A stretch of 64,000 nucleotides of DNA from Saccharothrix saharensis (GTDB taxonomy: Bacteria > Actinomycetota > Actinomycetes > Mycobacteriales > Pseudonocardiaceae). Of this stretch, positions 16,098-24,614 are shown piece after piece. Position numbers and translations under genes: made by a program. The stretch is taken from the NCBI RefSeq assembly GCF_006716745.1, contig NZ_VFPP01000001.1, forward strand, positions 8,071,386 through 8,135,385. The letters run 5' to 3'. The notes under the pieces were generated by a model. It saw only the letters and a list, made by a program, of their open reading frames with translations, was not told the DNA's origin and did not search any database. Position 1 is the stretch's first letter; each line of letters opens with the position of its first letter.

Positions 16098-17591
16098 ACG
16101 ACGACCGTGACCGATGCACCGGTGGACCTGGCCGCGCCGTTGACCGGCGACCACCTCGTCCGCGCGGCGGCACCGCTGTCCGTGCTGGTCGGCCCCGCCG
16201 CGCGGGAGCGGGTCGACCGGGGCCGCGAGTACCTGCGCACCGTGCTGGCCGACGACGAGCGGCCCGTCTACGGCGCGAAGACCGGGTTCGGCGCGTTGAT
16301 CGGCTTCGCGGGCCGTGACGACGAGGCCGACCAGTGCGACAACACCCTGGCACACCTCGGCGCGGGCCAGGGACCGGACCTGCCCGTCGACGTCGTCCGC
16401 GCCGCGCTGCTCGTGCGGACGTGGTCGGTCGCCCAAGGGCTGTCGGGGGTGTCCGGGCACGTGGTGGACGGGTTGGCGGCGATGTTCGCGACGACGTTCG
16501 CGCCGGCGGTACCGCGGTACGGCTCGGTCGGCGCGAGCGGTGACCTGATCCCGCTCGCCTACGCGACGCAGGCGCTGCGCGGCCGGGGGCACGCCTACCT
16601 GGACGGCGAGCGGATGCCCGCGGGTGACGCGTTGCGCCGTGCCGGGCTCACGCCGCTCACCCTCGACGGGCGGGACGCGTTGGCGCTGGTCAACGGCACG
16701 TCGGTGACGACGGCCGCGTTGACCCTGGCGCTGGCGAGCGTGCGCGCTTCGCACCGGGCGGCGCAGGACCTGACGTGCCTGCTCGTGGACGTCCTGGGTG
16801 GTGATCCGGGGTTCCTCGACCCGCGGCTGATCGCGGCGTACGGCCACCCGGGCGCGGCCTCCGTCGCCGACCGCATGCGGTCCCGGCTGGCGGGCACGGT
16901 CCCGACCGGTGCGCGCGCACTCCAGGAGCCGTACAGCATCCGGTGCTCGCCGCAGCTGCTCGGTGCGGCGGAGGACGCGTTGCGCTACGTCGACGGGGTG
17001 GTCGCGGCCGACCTGGGCGGCGTGAGCGACAACCCGCTGTTCTTCCCCGGCGACGACCTCGTGGCGCACGGCGGCAACTTCTTCGGCCAGCCGGCCGCGT
17101 ACGCCGCCGACCTGCTGGCCGTGGTCACGGCGTCGGTCGGCAACCTCGCGGAACGCCAGCTCGACCTGCTGGTCGACCCGGTCCGCAACACCGGTCTGCC
17201 GCCGATGCTGGCGGCGGGACCGGGACGGCAGCACGGGTTGCAGGGCGTGCAACTGGCCACGACCGCGTTCGTCGCCGAACTGCGCCGCGCCGCCGTGCCC
17301 GCGAGCACCCAGAGCCTGCCGACGAACCTGCACAACCAGGACGTCGTGCCGTTCGGCACGCAGGCCGCGCTGCGCGCCCTCGACCTGGCCGACCTGCTGC
17401 GGCTGCTGTGCGGCTCACTGGCCCTGGGGCTGCGCCAAGCCGTCCACGTGGGCGCCCGCCGCCCGACCGCACCCCACTGCGCCGCGCTGCTCGACGCCCT
17501 GTCGGCCGCCATCGCCCCGGTCGACCCCGACCGGCCGCTGGACGGCGACGTGCGCCTGGCCGCCGACCTGGTCACCGCGGGCCGGTACTGA
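16095..17591 (+). CDS. MIO-type aromatic amino acid ammonia-lyase/aminomutase, tyrosine-type
   Basis: 498 aa. The electrophilic MIO cofactor forms from A147-S148-G149 in GSVGASGDLIPLA. The catalytic tyrosine is Y59 in VYGAKTGFG. The selectivity loop reads LAHLGAGQGP, giving His87-Leu88, the pair that selects tyrosine in Rhodobacter TAL (His89-Leu90); HAL has Ser-His and PAL Phe-Leu there. Further motifs are LVNGTS, QEPYSIRCSPQ and SDNPLFF. It should convert L-tyrosine to p-coumarate (TAL) or to beta-tyrosine (TAM); the sequence alone does not decide. GTG start is leaderless-looking. Divergent from the ligase/flavoprotein operon, so it probably feeds that pathway. Confidence 0.9.
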   Translation: MTTTVTDAPVDLAAPLTGDHLVRAAAPLSVLVGPAARERVDRGREYLRTVLADDERPVYGAKTGFGALIGFAGRDDEADQCDNTLAHLGAGQGPDLPVDVVRAALLVRTWSVAQGLSGVSGHVVDGLAAMFATTFAPAVPRYGSVGASGDLIPLAYATQALRGRGHAYLDGERMPAGDALRRAGLTPLTLDGRDALALVNGTSVTTAALTLALASVRASHRAAQDLTCLLVDVLGGDPGFLDPRLIAAYGHPGAASVADRMRSRLAGTVPTGARALQEPYSIRCSPQLLGAAEDALRYVDGVVAADLGGVSDNPLFFPGDDLVAHGGNFFGQPAAYAADLLAVVTASVGNLAERQLDLLVDPVRNTGLPPMLAAGPGRQHGLQGVQLATTAFVAELRRAAVPASTQSLPTNLHNQDVVPFGTQAALRALDLADLLRLLCGSLALGLRQAVHVGARRPTAPHCAALLDALSAAIAPVDPDRPLDGDVRLAADLVTAGRY

Positions 17592-17734
17592 CCGCCTGCC
17601 CACGGTCCCGTGCCCCCGCCCGCCGCTGCTCGCCGCCCCGCGGCCCGACTGCCTGTGTCCCGCGGCCCGCCCCCTGCCGGCGTCGGCCCGGTGGCCGCCG
17701 GTGTTGCCACTGCGGGCGGTGGGTGGCCGGTGAG

Positions 17735-19006
17735 TCACCGGCGGCCGGTGGTCAGTGCGCCGTCGGCGACGGTGGTCGAGGTGGCGGCGGCAGGGAGGCG
17801 CAGGGTGAACCGCGCGCCCTCACCCGGGTGGCCCGAAGCCTCCACCGTGCCGCCGTGACCGGTCACGATCTCGCGCAGCAGGGCCAGCCCCAGGCCGAAC
17901 CGCCGTTCCGGAGCGCCCGGACCCCGGTGGAAGCGGTCGAAGAGGCGGGCGGCCTCGACCTGGTCGAAGCCCTCGCCGGTGTCCGCGACGGTCAGCTCCA
18001 CCTGTCCGTCCCGGGACCCGAGGCGCACGTCGATCCGGCCGCCTTCCGGCGTGTGCCGCACCGCGTTCGCCAGCAGCTCGTCCACCGCGCGCCGCAACGC
18101 GGTCTCGACGCCGACCACGACCAGCGGGCCCGCGGGCCGCTCCACGGTCAGCGTGATCCGCCGTTCGGCCGCCCGGTCCTCCTCCGTCTCCACCGCGGCC
18201 TCCGCCACCGAGGCCAGGTCCACCGGCCGACCGGCCGGCCCCTCCGACTGCCGGCTCAGCCGCGCCGACAGCAACAGGTCGTCCACCACCTCGCCGAGCC
18301 CGCGGATCGTGCTGGCCAGTTGGTCGAGGCTGTCGCGGTGGTCGTCGGGCAGGTCGGCGGCCCTGGCCCGGCGCGCCAGCACCTGCGCCCGCGTGTACGC
18401 CCGCGCGATCGGCGTCCGCAGCTCGTGGCTCGCGTCGGTGACGAACCGCCGCTGCCTGGCCAGCGCCTCCGCCAGCGGCGCGACCGTGCCGCGACCGACG
18501 CACAACCCCAGCACGGCTGCCGCGAGCAGGCCGCCGAGCTCCGCGATCGCCAACGCCAGCAGCAGGTGCCGCCGGTCGGCGAGCTGGTAGCGCATGTCGA
18601 ACACGGCCTGCGCGACCCGGTCGCCCTCGCCCCGCTGGGTCAGCACGAGGTACCGGGTGCCGTTGAGCTCCAGGTCGCGCTTGATCGTTTCGCCCGACGC
18701 CAGCACCTCGTGCATGTCCTCGTGCAGCGGGAAGCCCAACGGCGTCTGGAGCAGACCGTCGTCCAGCTCGCCGTCGTCCAGGATGAACAGCCACGTGCAC
18801 CCGGGTGGCGTCGACGGCGCGCCGAACGTGGCGTTGTACCAGAGCTCGCGCTTGGCCTGCGCCTCCTGCGCGTGCGACATCACGAGGTAGGCGATCCCGC
18901 CGACGAACGCGACCAGCAGCGTGATCGCGAGCGCCACCAGCACGCTGACCCGCAGCCGCGCCCGCCGGACGACCGCGCGTTCCGCCTCGGCCCATGAACG
19001 ACTCAC
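17735..19006 (-). CDS. two-component sensor histidine kinase
   Basis: 423 aa. Membrane helix about residues 20-44 (VSVLVALAITLLVAFVGGIAYLVM), an extracytoplasmic sensor of about 110 residues, and a second helix about 165-185. The H-box is RFVTDASHELRTPIARAY, the N-box DELLANAVRHTPEGG, and the G-boxes VADTGEGFD and FGLGLALLREIV. The N-terminal GTG overlaps the stop of its response regulator by 4 nt. The sensor has no family I recognise. It is convergent with the ammonia-lyase gene (143-bp gap). Confidence 0.93.
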   Translation of the reverse strand: MSRSWAEAERAVVRRARLRVSVLVALAITLLVAFVGGIAYLVMSHAQEAQAKRELWYNATFGAPSTPPGCTWLFILDDGELDDGLLQTPLGFPLHEDMHEVLASGETIKRDLELNGTRYLVLTQRGEGDRVAQAVFDMRYQLADRRHLLLALAIAELGGLLAAAVLGLCVGRGTVAPLAEALARQRRFVTDASHELRTPIARAYTRAQVLARRARAADLPDDHRDSLDQLASTIRGLGEVVDDLLLSARLSRQSEGPAGRPVDLASVAEAAVETEEDRAAERRITLTVERPAGPLVVVGVETALRRAVDELLANAVRHTPEGGRIDVRLGSRDGQVELTVADTGEGFDQVEAARLFDRFHRGPGAPERRFGLGLALLREIVTGHGGTVEASGHPGEGARFTLRLPAAATSTTVADGALTTGRR

Positions 19007-19692
19007 AGCGCCCCCAAGCGATAACCGAGCCCTTGCACCGTGTGCACCACCGAACGGTCGATCTTGCCGCGCAGGTAGTACACGTAGGTGTCCACAATGG
19101 ATGGTGCGGACGAGTCCGGGAACACCACGCGCCGCAGCGAAGCACGCGTGTGGACGGTGTCCGGGTAGCTGGCGAGCACGCGCAGGAGCGTGAACTCCCG
19201 CGCGGTGAGCGGCACGCGCCCGCCGTCGGGCAGCACCACTTCCCGCTGCCCGACGTCGAGGTGCCCGGCCCCGATCCGCAGCACGTCCGCCAGTTCCGCC
19301 GAACGCCGGCACAGCGCCCGCAGTCGCGCGCTCAGCTCGTCCAGGTCGAACGGCTTGACCAGGTAGTCGTCCGCGCCCGCGTCCAGCCCGTCGATCCGGT
19401 CGTGGACGGTGCCCAGCGCGGTGAGGATCAACGCCCGCGCCCGCACGGACTTCGCCCGCAGCCGCACCAGCAGGTCGAGCCCGTCGAGGACGGGCAGGCC
19501 GCGGTCGATGACCACGACGTCGTAGGGGCGGGTGAGCGCCAGGTGCAGCCCCCGCTGGCCGTCCAGCGCGACGTCCACGGTGTACCCCTCGCCGCGCAGC
19601 GCGGCGGCGAGCAACTCCACGAGCTCGCGGTCGTCCTCCACCAGCAACAACCGGAAGCAGTCGGCCGGCCAGGATCTGGAGTTGCCCTGCAC
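19003..19692 (-). CDS. OmpR-family response regulator
   Basis: 229 aa. Receiver domain with acidic pocket LLLVEDD, phospho-acceptor Asp63 in VVIDRGLP and Lys in DYLVKPFDLDEL. The C-terminal winged helix (VPLTAREFTLLRVLASYP, SIVDTYVYYLRGKID, VHTVQGLGYRLGAL) is OmpR/PhoB type. GTG start at 19692 is the only plausible start before the receiver; the first 13 residues look like a short extension. Operon with the sensor kinase. Confidence 0.93.
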   Translation of the reverse strand: MQGNSRSWPADCFRLLLVEDDRELVELLAAALRGEGYTVDVALDGQRGLHLALTRPYDVVVIDRGLPVLDGLDLLVRLRAKSVRARALILTALGTVHDRIDGLDAGADDYLVKPFDLDELSARLRALCRRSAELADVLRIGAGHLDVGQREVVLPDGGRVPLTAREFTLLRVLASYPDTVHTRASLRRVVFPDSSAPSIVDTYVYYLRGKIDRSVVHTVQGLGYRLGAL

Positions 19693-19791
19693 GCGACCAG
19701 AATCCCACTTCGGGGTGTGGGGTCAACGTGATGGCGGCGCCGTCCCATCGGACTTCCGCCGCCCGCGTCCCAACTGGCGCGTTCCGCCCTG

Positions 19792-19837
19792 TTTGCTCCT
19801 CCGCGATACCTAGAAGTACTATGCCTTGCACATCTAG
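19792..19837 (+). promoter_or_regulatory. promoter with CTAGA/TCTAG inverted arms before PadR
   Basis: TTTGCT (19792-19797) and TACTAT (19817-19822) with a 19-bp spacer form a plausible promoter. CTAGA (19810-19814) and TCTAG (19833-19837), part of longer imperfect arms TACCTAGA and TCTAGGGTA, flank the -10 and would suit a PadR dimer, so autoregulation is likely. Confidence 0.5.
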
Positions 19838-19861
19838 GGTACGTGGTCGGGGGAGGGCCCG

Positions 19862-20230
19862 GTGAAGGTCGCCAAGGATCTCGTGGCCGCTTCGGCGACG
19901 CCGATGGTGCTGGGCATCCTGGCCGAGGAGGACAGCTACGGCTACGCCATCCTGCGGCGCATCAACGAGCTGTCCGACGGCGAGCTGGACTGGACCGAGG
20001 GGCTGCTCTACCCGTTGCTGCACCGCCTCGAACGCCTCGGGCACGTCGAGTCGAGCTGGCGCGCGGTGGCGGGGGAGCGGCGGCGCAAGTACTACCGGAT
20101 CACCCGCGGCGGGCTGGCCGAGCTGGCCGAGCAGCGCCGCCAGTGGGACGCGGTCGTGGGCGCGCTGAAGGAGATCTGGCCCGGGGACCCCCGGCCGCTG
20201 GCCACGTTCCCGCTGGGAGGCTTCGCATGA
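19862..20230 (+). CDS. PadR-family transcriptional regulator
   Basis: 122 aa, short PadR type (subfamily-2, no long C-terminal domain). The winged helix is clear: MVLGILAEEDSYGYAILRRI, WTEGLLYPLLHRLERLGHVES, RRKYYRITRGG. GTG start with a GGGGGAGGG site. Its stop overlaps the ATG of the next gene (ATGA), the classic coupling of PadR to a membrane protein with a permease-prefix domain. Confidence 0.93.
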   Translation: MKVAKDLVAASATPMVLGILAEEDSYGYAILRRINELSDGELDWTEGLLYPLLHRLERLGHVESSWRAVAGERRRKYYRITRGGLAELAEQRRQWDAVVGALKEIWPGDPRPLATFPLGGFA

Positions 20231-21588
20231 CCGACGACCAGGGCGGGCTGACGGCGCAGTTCGCCGAGTGGCGCCACTACGTGCAGCGCCGCCGCGAGCT
20301 GCGCCAGGCCGACGTGGACGAGCTCGAGGACCACCTGCGGGGCTCGGTGGACGACCTGATGGCCGCCGGCCTGCACGCCGACGAGGCGTTCCTGGTGGCG
20401 GTCAAGCGCATGGGCAGCCTGGACGAGCTGTCCCGCGAGTTCGCCCGGGAGCACTCGGAGCGGCTGTGGAAGCAGCTCGTGCTGACCGGCGGATCGGACG
20501 GCCCGGCGGCCCGGTCGCGGCGGGACCTGGCCGTGATGGTGGCCTGCGCGCTGGGCGCGGCGGTGTCGGTGCGGGCGCCGGAGCTGTTCGGCGTGAGCCT
20601 GGCGGAGGGCAGCGGCTTCTACCCGCTGAACGCCGGCCTGCTCGTGCTGCCGTGGCTCGCGGGGTTCCTGGCGTGGCGGCGTGGCGCGCCGGCCCGGCTG
20701 GTCGGCGTGCTGGTGGCGTTGTTCGCGCTCGGCGCGGTGGCCGCCAACGCCTACCCGCTGCCGGTGGAGTCGCAGTCGATCGTCCTGACGAGCCTGCACC
20801 TGCCCATCGCGCTGTGGTTCGCGGTCGGCCTGGCCTACGCGTCGGACGACCCGCGCTCGTCGCGCCGGTGGATGGACTTCATCCGCTTCACGGGCGAGTG
20901 CTTCATCTACTACGTGCTCATCGCGCTGGGCGGCGGTGTGCTGGTCGGGTTCGTGTTCGGGACCTTCGAGGCGATCGGCGTGTCACCGGAGACGGCGATC
21001 GCGCAGTGGGTGGTGCCGTGCGGCGCGGCGGCCGCGGTGGTGGTGGCCGGGTGGCTGGTCGAGGTCAAGCAGGGCGTGGTGGAGAACATCGCCCCGGTGC
21101 TGACGCGCCTGTTCACGCCGTTGTTCACGGTGGTGCTGCTGGCGTTCCTGGTCACGTTCGCGATCACCACCGGCGGGATCGACGTGGAGCGGGAGGCGCT
21201 GATCCTGTTCGACCTGCTGCTGGTCGTGGTGCTGGGCCTGCTGCTGTACTCGGCGTCGGCCCGCGACCCGCTCGCGCCGCCCGGCCTGTTCGACAAGCTG
21301 CAACTCGCCCTCGTCGTCAGCGCGCTGGTCATCGACGTGCTGGTGCTGTGGGAGATCACCGGTCGCATCACCGGATTCGGCACCACGCCGAACAAGGCGG
21401 CGGCGCTGGGCGAGAACGTGATCCTGCTGGTGAACCTGGCCTGGTCGGCGTGGCTGATGCTGGGCCTGCTGCGCCGCCGCACGCCGTTCACGGCGCTGGA
21501 GCGCTGGCAGACCGCGTACCTGCCGGTGTACGCGGTGTGGGCGTGGGTGGTCGTGCTGGTGTTCCCGCCGGTGTTCGGCTACCTCTGA
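20227..21588 (+). CDS. permease-prefix-domain membrane protein
   Basis: 453 aa. Residues 10-85 are soluble and helical (YVQRRRELRQADVDELEDHL, AFLVAVKRMGSLDELSREFA), the permease-prefix-domain-1/DUF1700-like segment often coded next to PadR regulators. The rest has about ten membrane helices, for example LVLPWLAGFLAW, LFTPLFTVVLLAFLVTFAITT and LILFDLLLVVVLGLLLYSASA. ATG overlaps the PadR stop. PadR likely represses it; the signal is probably envelope stress or an antimicrobial, by analogy only. Confidence 0.85.
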   Translation: MTDDQGGLTAQFAEWRHYVQRRRELRQADVDELEDHLRGSVDDLMAAGLHADEAFLVAVKRMGSLDELSREFAREHSERLWKQLVLTGGSDGPAARSRRDLAVMVACALGAAVSVRAPELFGVSLAEGSGFYPLNAGLLVLPWLAGFLAWRRGAPARLVGVLVALFALGAVAANAYPLPVESQSIVLTSLHLPIALWFAVGLAYASDDPRSSRRWMDFIRFTGECFIYYVLIALGGGVLVGFVFGTFEAIGVSPETAIAQWVVPCGAAAAVVVAGWLVEVKQGVVENIAPVLTRLFTPLFTVVLLAFLVTFAITTGGIDVEREALILFDLLLVVVLGLLLYSASARDPLAPPGLFDKLQLALVVSALVIDVLVLWEITGRITGFGTTPNKAAALGENVILLVNLAWSAWLMLGLLRRRTPFTALERWQTAYLPVYAVWAWVVVLVFPPVFGYL

Positions 21589-21916
21589 GGCGAATCCGCT
21601 CAGCTGTCCGTGGACGGGGCCGCGGCCGTGGACCTCGCGGTCGCCTGGTGGCCGGCCGCCGGCTCGACCTCGTGCCGCCGCACCACCGCCTCGGTTTCCC
21701 GCCGCACGTCGGGAGCACGTCCGTGCGCGCGCCGGTCGAGGACGGCCCGGCCCACCTCGCCGGGGCACCCGGCACGCACTGCCGCGCCGAGGTCGCGTCG
21801 GGCCGCTACGGGGCGCGGGACGGGCGCGGAACTGCACGTGGAGTGCGGCGACCGGCACCGGTGAGACCCGCAGTTGTGCGTTGCGCTCCGACGCGCGGTG
21901 TGGTCACGGTGTCCGC
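21589..21916. other. 328-bp gap, no supported gene
   Basis: Lies between the permease-prefix gene and the STAND protein, both on the plus strand. One 84-codon open frame (21610-21864) has an arginine/threonine-rich translation typical of an off-frame reading, without a ribosome site. No hairpin or repeat stood out. Confidence 0.6.
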
Positions 21917-24148
21917 GTGGATTCCAGTGATGACGACCCGCGCGGCCCGGTGGAGCAGACCGCGGTGGCGTCCGACGGGGCGAACGTCCTGCAAGCGGGC
22001 CGGGACCTCACCGTCCACGTGACGCGGCGGCGTGCCGTGCCCGCGATGGAGTCGGTGTCGGCGCCGCGGTCCGCGGGCCGGATCCCGGTCGTGCCGGGCC
22101 TGTTCGTGGGCCGCGACCGGGAGCTGGCACGCCTCGCCGAGGCCGTCGCCGGGTCCGGCCGGGCCGCCGTGGTGGCGGTGCACGGGCTGGGCGGGGTCGG
22201 GAAGAGCACGCTGGCCGCCCGGTTCGCCGCGTCGCACGCCGAGGCGTTCGGGTTCGTGTGGTGGGTGACGGCCGACTCGCCGGCGGCGTTGGACGCCGGG
22301 CTGGCGGGGCTGGCGGCGGCCGTGGCGCCGGAGACGGCGGGGCTGCCGCCGGAGGAGCGGGTCGAGCTGGGCACCCGCTGGCTGGCCACCCACGACGAGT
22401 GGCTGCTGGTGCTGGACAACCTCACCGCGCCCGCGGACGCCGCCGGGCTGCTGTCCCGGGTGCGGACCGGGACGGTGCTGATCACGTCCCGCCTCGGCCG
22501 GGGCTGGCGCGGCGTCGAGACCGTGGTGCTGGACGCGCTGCACCCGGCGGAGGCGGTGCGGCTGCTGACCGGGTTGGTGCGGGCGGAGTGGCCCGACGCC
22601 GACCTCGCCGACGCCGACGCGCTGTGCGCGGAACTGGGGTGGCTGCCGCTGGCCGTCGAGCAGGCCGCCGCCTACCTCGCCCAAGCCCGCGTCACCCCGG
22701 CCACCTACCTCGACCTGCTCGCCCGGTACCCGGCGCGGATGTTCTCCGCGACCGCGGAGGGCGGTGACGAGCGGCGCACCGCGGCCCGCGTCTGGCGCGT
22801 CACCCTCGACCGGCTCGCCGACACGCCCCTGGCCGGGCACGTGCTGCGGGTGCTGGCGTGGTGGGCGCCCGAGGCGGTGCCGCGCACGCTGCTCGCCGGC
22901 CTCGCCGACGAACCGGACCTGGTGGACGCGCTGGGCAGGCTGGCCGCGCACAGCATGATCACCCTCACCGGCACGACCGTGACCGTGCACCGGCTCGTCC
23001 AGACCATCACCCGCACACCCGACCCGCACGACCCCCACCGGCGGGCCCGGTCGATCGACGTGGCCCGGGACACCGCCGCCGCCGCCCTGCACGCCGCCGT
23101 CCTCGACCTGAACCCCGGGCTCCCCGACGACTGGTCCCACTACCACGTGCTCCTGCCGCACGCCCGCGCCTTGCTCGACCGCGCCACCCACGACACGGAC
23201 ACCGCCGACACCTGCGCGCTGCTGCACGAGTTCGGCAAGTACCTGACTGCCCGCGGCGACGTGACCAGCGCCGTCGCGCACCTCACGCGTGCCGTCCGCA
23301 GCGCCGAACGCGCACTGGGGCCGGACGACCCGCGCACCTTGAGGTACCGCAACAACCTGGCCTACGCGCACTGGTCCGCGGGGGACCACCGGCAGGCCGT
23401 CCGGCTGCACGAAGCCAACCTCGCCGACACCGAGCGCGTGCTGGGCCCGGACCACCCGGACACGCTGACCGTCCGCAACAACGTCGCCTACGTCCACCGC
23501 GGCACCGGTGGCCTGGACCGCGCGATCGCGCTGCACGAGACCAACCTCGCCGACGCCCGCCGGCTGCTGGGCCCGGACCACCCGAACACGTTGACGATCC
23601 GCAACAACCTCGCCGGCGCCCACCACGCCGCGGGCGACCTGGCGCGCGCGATCCCGATGTACGAAGCGGCGCTCGCCGATTGCCTGCGGGTGCTGGGGCC
23701 GCACCACCCGGGCACGTTGACCGCCCGCGTCGACCTCGCCGGCGCCTACCGGGCCGCGGGGGACGTCGAGCGCGCGATCACCCTGTTCGAAGCCGTGCGA
23801 GCCGACTGCGAGCGGGTGCTCGGGCCGGACCACCCGGACACGTTGGTCGCCCTCAACAACCTCGCCACCGCGTACCGGTCGGCCGGCCGCTTGCGGCGGG
23901 CGATCCGACTGCACGAGAAAGTCCTCGCCGACCGCGGGCGGGTGCTGGGGCCGGACCACCCGGACACCCTGGCCTCCCTCAACAACCTCGCCTCCACCCA
24001 CTGGTCCGCGGGTGACGCGCGACGGGCGATCCCGCTGTACGAGGCCGCGGTCGCCGGCTGCGAACGCGTCCTCGGACCCGACCACCCGGACACGGTGTCC
24101 TACCGGAACAACCTGGCCGGCGCGCGCCGCGCGATCAGTCACCCCTGA
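21917..24148 (+). CDS. STAND NTPase: NB-ARC domain plus kinesin-light-chain-type TPR repeats
   Basis: 743 aa from the GTG at 21917 (MDSSDDD); a TTG 36 nt further up is less likely. Residues 20-35 carry the GANVLQAGRDLTVHV tag common in actinobacterial signalling ATPases. NB-ARC P-loop GLGGVGKST is at 90-98 and Walker B LLVLDNL at 162-168. The C-terminal third holds six or more 42-residue TPRs with the consensus RVLGPDHPDTL..NNLA.....AGD...AI.L.E. Such proteins are nucleotide-driven switches with ligand-binding repeats. No effector domain is visible on either end, so it may signal to a partner. Confidence 0.9.
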   Translation: MDSSDDDPRGPVEQTAVASDGANVLQAGRDLTVHVTRRRAVPAMESVSAPRSAGRIPVVPGLFVGRDRELARLAEAVAGSGRAAVVAVHGLGGVGKSTLAARFAASHAEAFGFVWWVTADSPAALDAGLAGLAAAVAPETAGLPPEERVELGTRWLATHDEWLLVLDNLTAPADAAGLLSRVRTGTVLITSRLGRGWRGVETVVLDALHPAEAVRLLTGLVRAEWPDADLADADALCAELGWLPLAVEQAAAYLAQARVTPATYLDLLARYPARMFSATAEGGDERRTAARVWRVTLDRLADTPLAGHVLRVLAWWAPEAVPRTLLAGLADEPDLVDALGRLAAHSMITLTGTTVTVHRLVQTITRTPDPHDPHRRARSIDVARDTAAAALHAAVLDLNPGLPDDWSHYHVLLPHARALLDRATHDTDTADTCALLHEFGKYLTARGDVTSAVAHLTRAVRSAERALGPDDPRTLRYRNNLAYAHWSAGDHRQAVRLHEANLADTERVLGPDHPDTLTVRNNVAYVHRGTGGLDRAIALHETNLADARRLLGPDHPNTLTIRNNLAGAHHAAGDLARAIPMYEAALADCLRVLGPHHPGTLTARVDLAGAYRAAGDVERAITLFEAVRADCERVLGPDHPDTLVALNNLATAYRSAGRLRRAIRLHEKVLADRGRVLGPDHPDTLASLNNLASTHWSAGDARRAIPLYEAAVAGCERVLGPDHPDTVSYRNNLAGARRAISHP

Positions 24149-24614
24149 AATGTTGCGAAAGACGCGGCGGAAGCGGCGCGGTCGGCAATTCGGCCAGGTG
24201 GACCATTCGATTGCTCCGACGTCCGCGCATTGGCGCACAGGGCCCGCGGCGGAACTCGGACGGACCCGACCGGGTTTCCCGGTGTTCACCGTCACGGGCC
24301 GGCGCCTCGGGAAGGCCGCTGTGGTTATGTTGGGGGATGGAGATCGTGCCCGTCCACTGAGTCGGCAGATGTCCGCAGGTCAGGAGGGATTAGGGGGTTG
24401 GTGGTCCGATGTCGGCGGTCGAAGGCGCGGCGGACTCCATTCCCCGTCCGGTGGAATGCGTCTCGCATGGTGAACTTTTTCCCCGCCGGCGGACGTGCGT
24501 TCCTGATGTGACGACTCCACGCGCTCCCCGCGACCACTCCGCGAGCGAACCGGACCCGCATTCACCCGGAATCACGCGAATGGCGACGCATTCCGGCCGC
24601 CGCGGGCGGACGCG
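24149..24614. other. 466-bp gap upstream of first SARP gene
   Basis: Non-coding by all appearances: open frames on both strands are short or are antisense extensions. It contains a small inverted repeat, CATTCC (24438-24443) and GGAATG (24453-24458), and is less GC-biased than its neighbours around 24330-24500. It probably holds the promoter of the SARP genes, but I cannot assign hexamers with confidence. Confidence 0.5.

Noticed and set aside
17592-17734. Terminator between the convergent lyase and sensor kinase genes
   Set aside because: Only short or centreless palindromes (for example CCGGTGA and TCACCGG around one base) that overlap the kinase stop; not convincing.
21610-21864. 84-codon ORF between permease-prefix and STAND genes
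   Set aside because: Arg/Thr/Ala-rich, no ribosome site, no recognisable motif.
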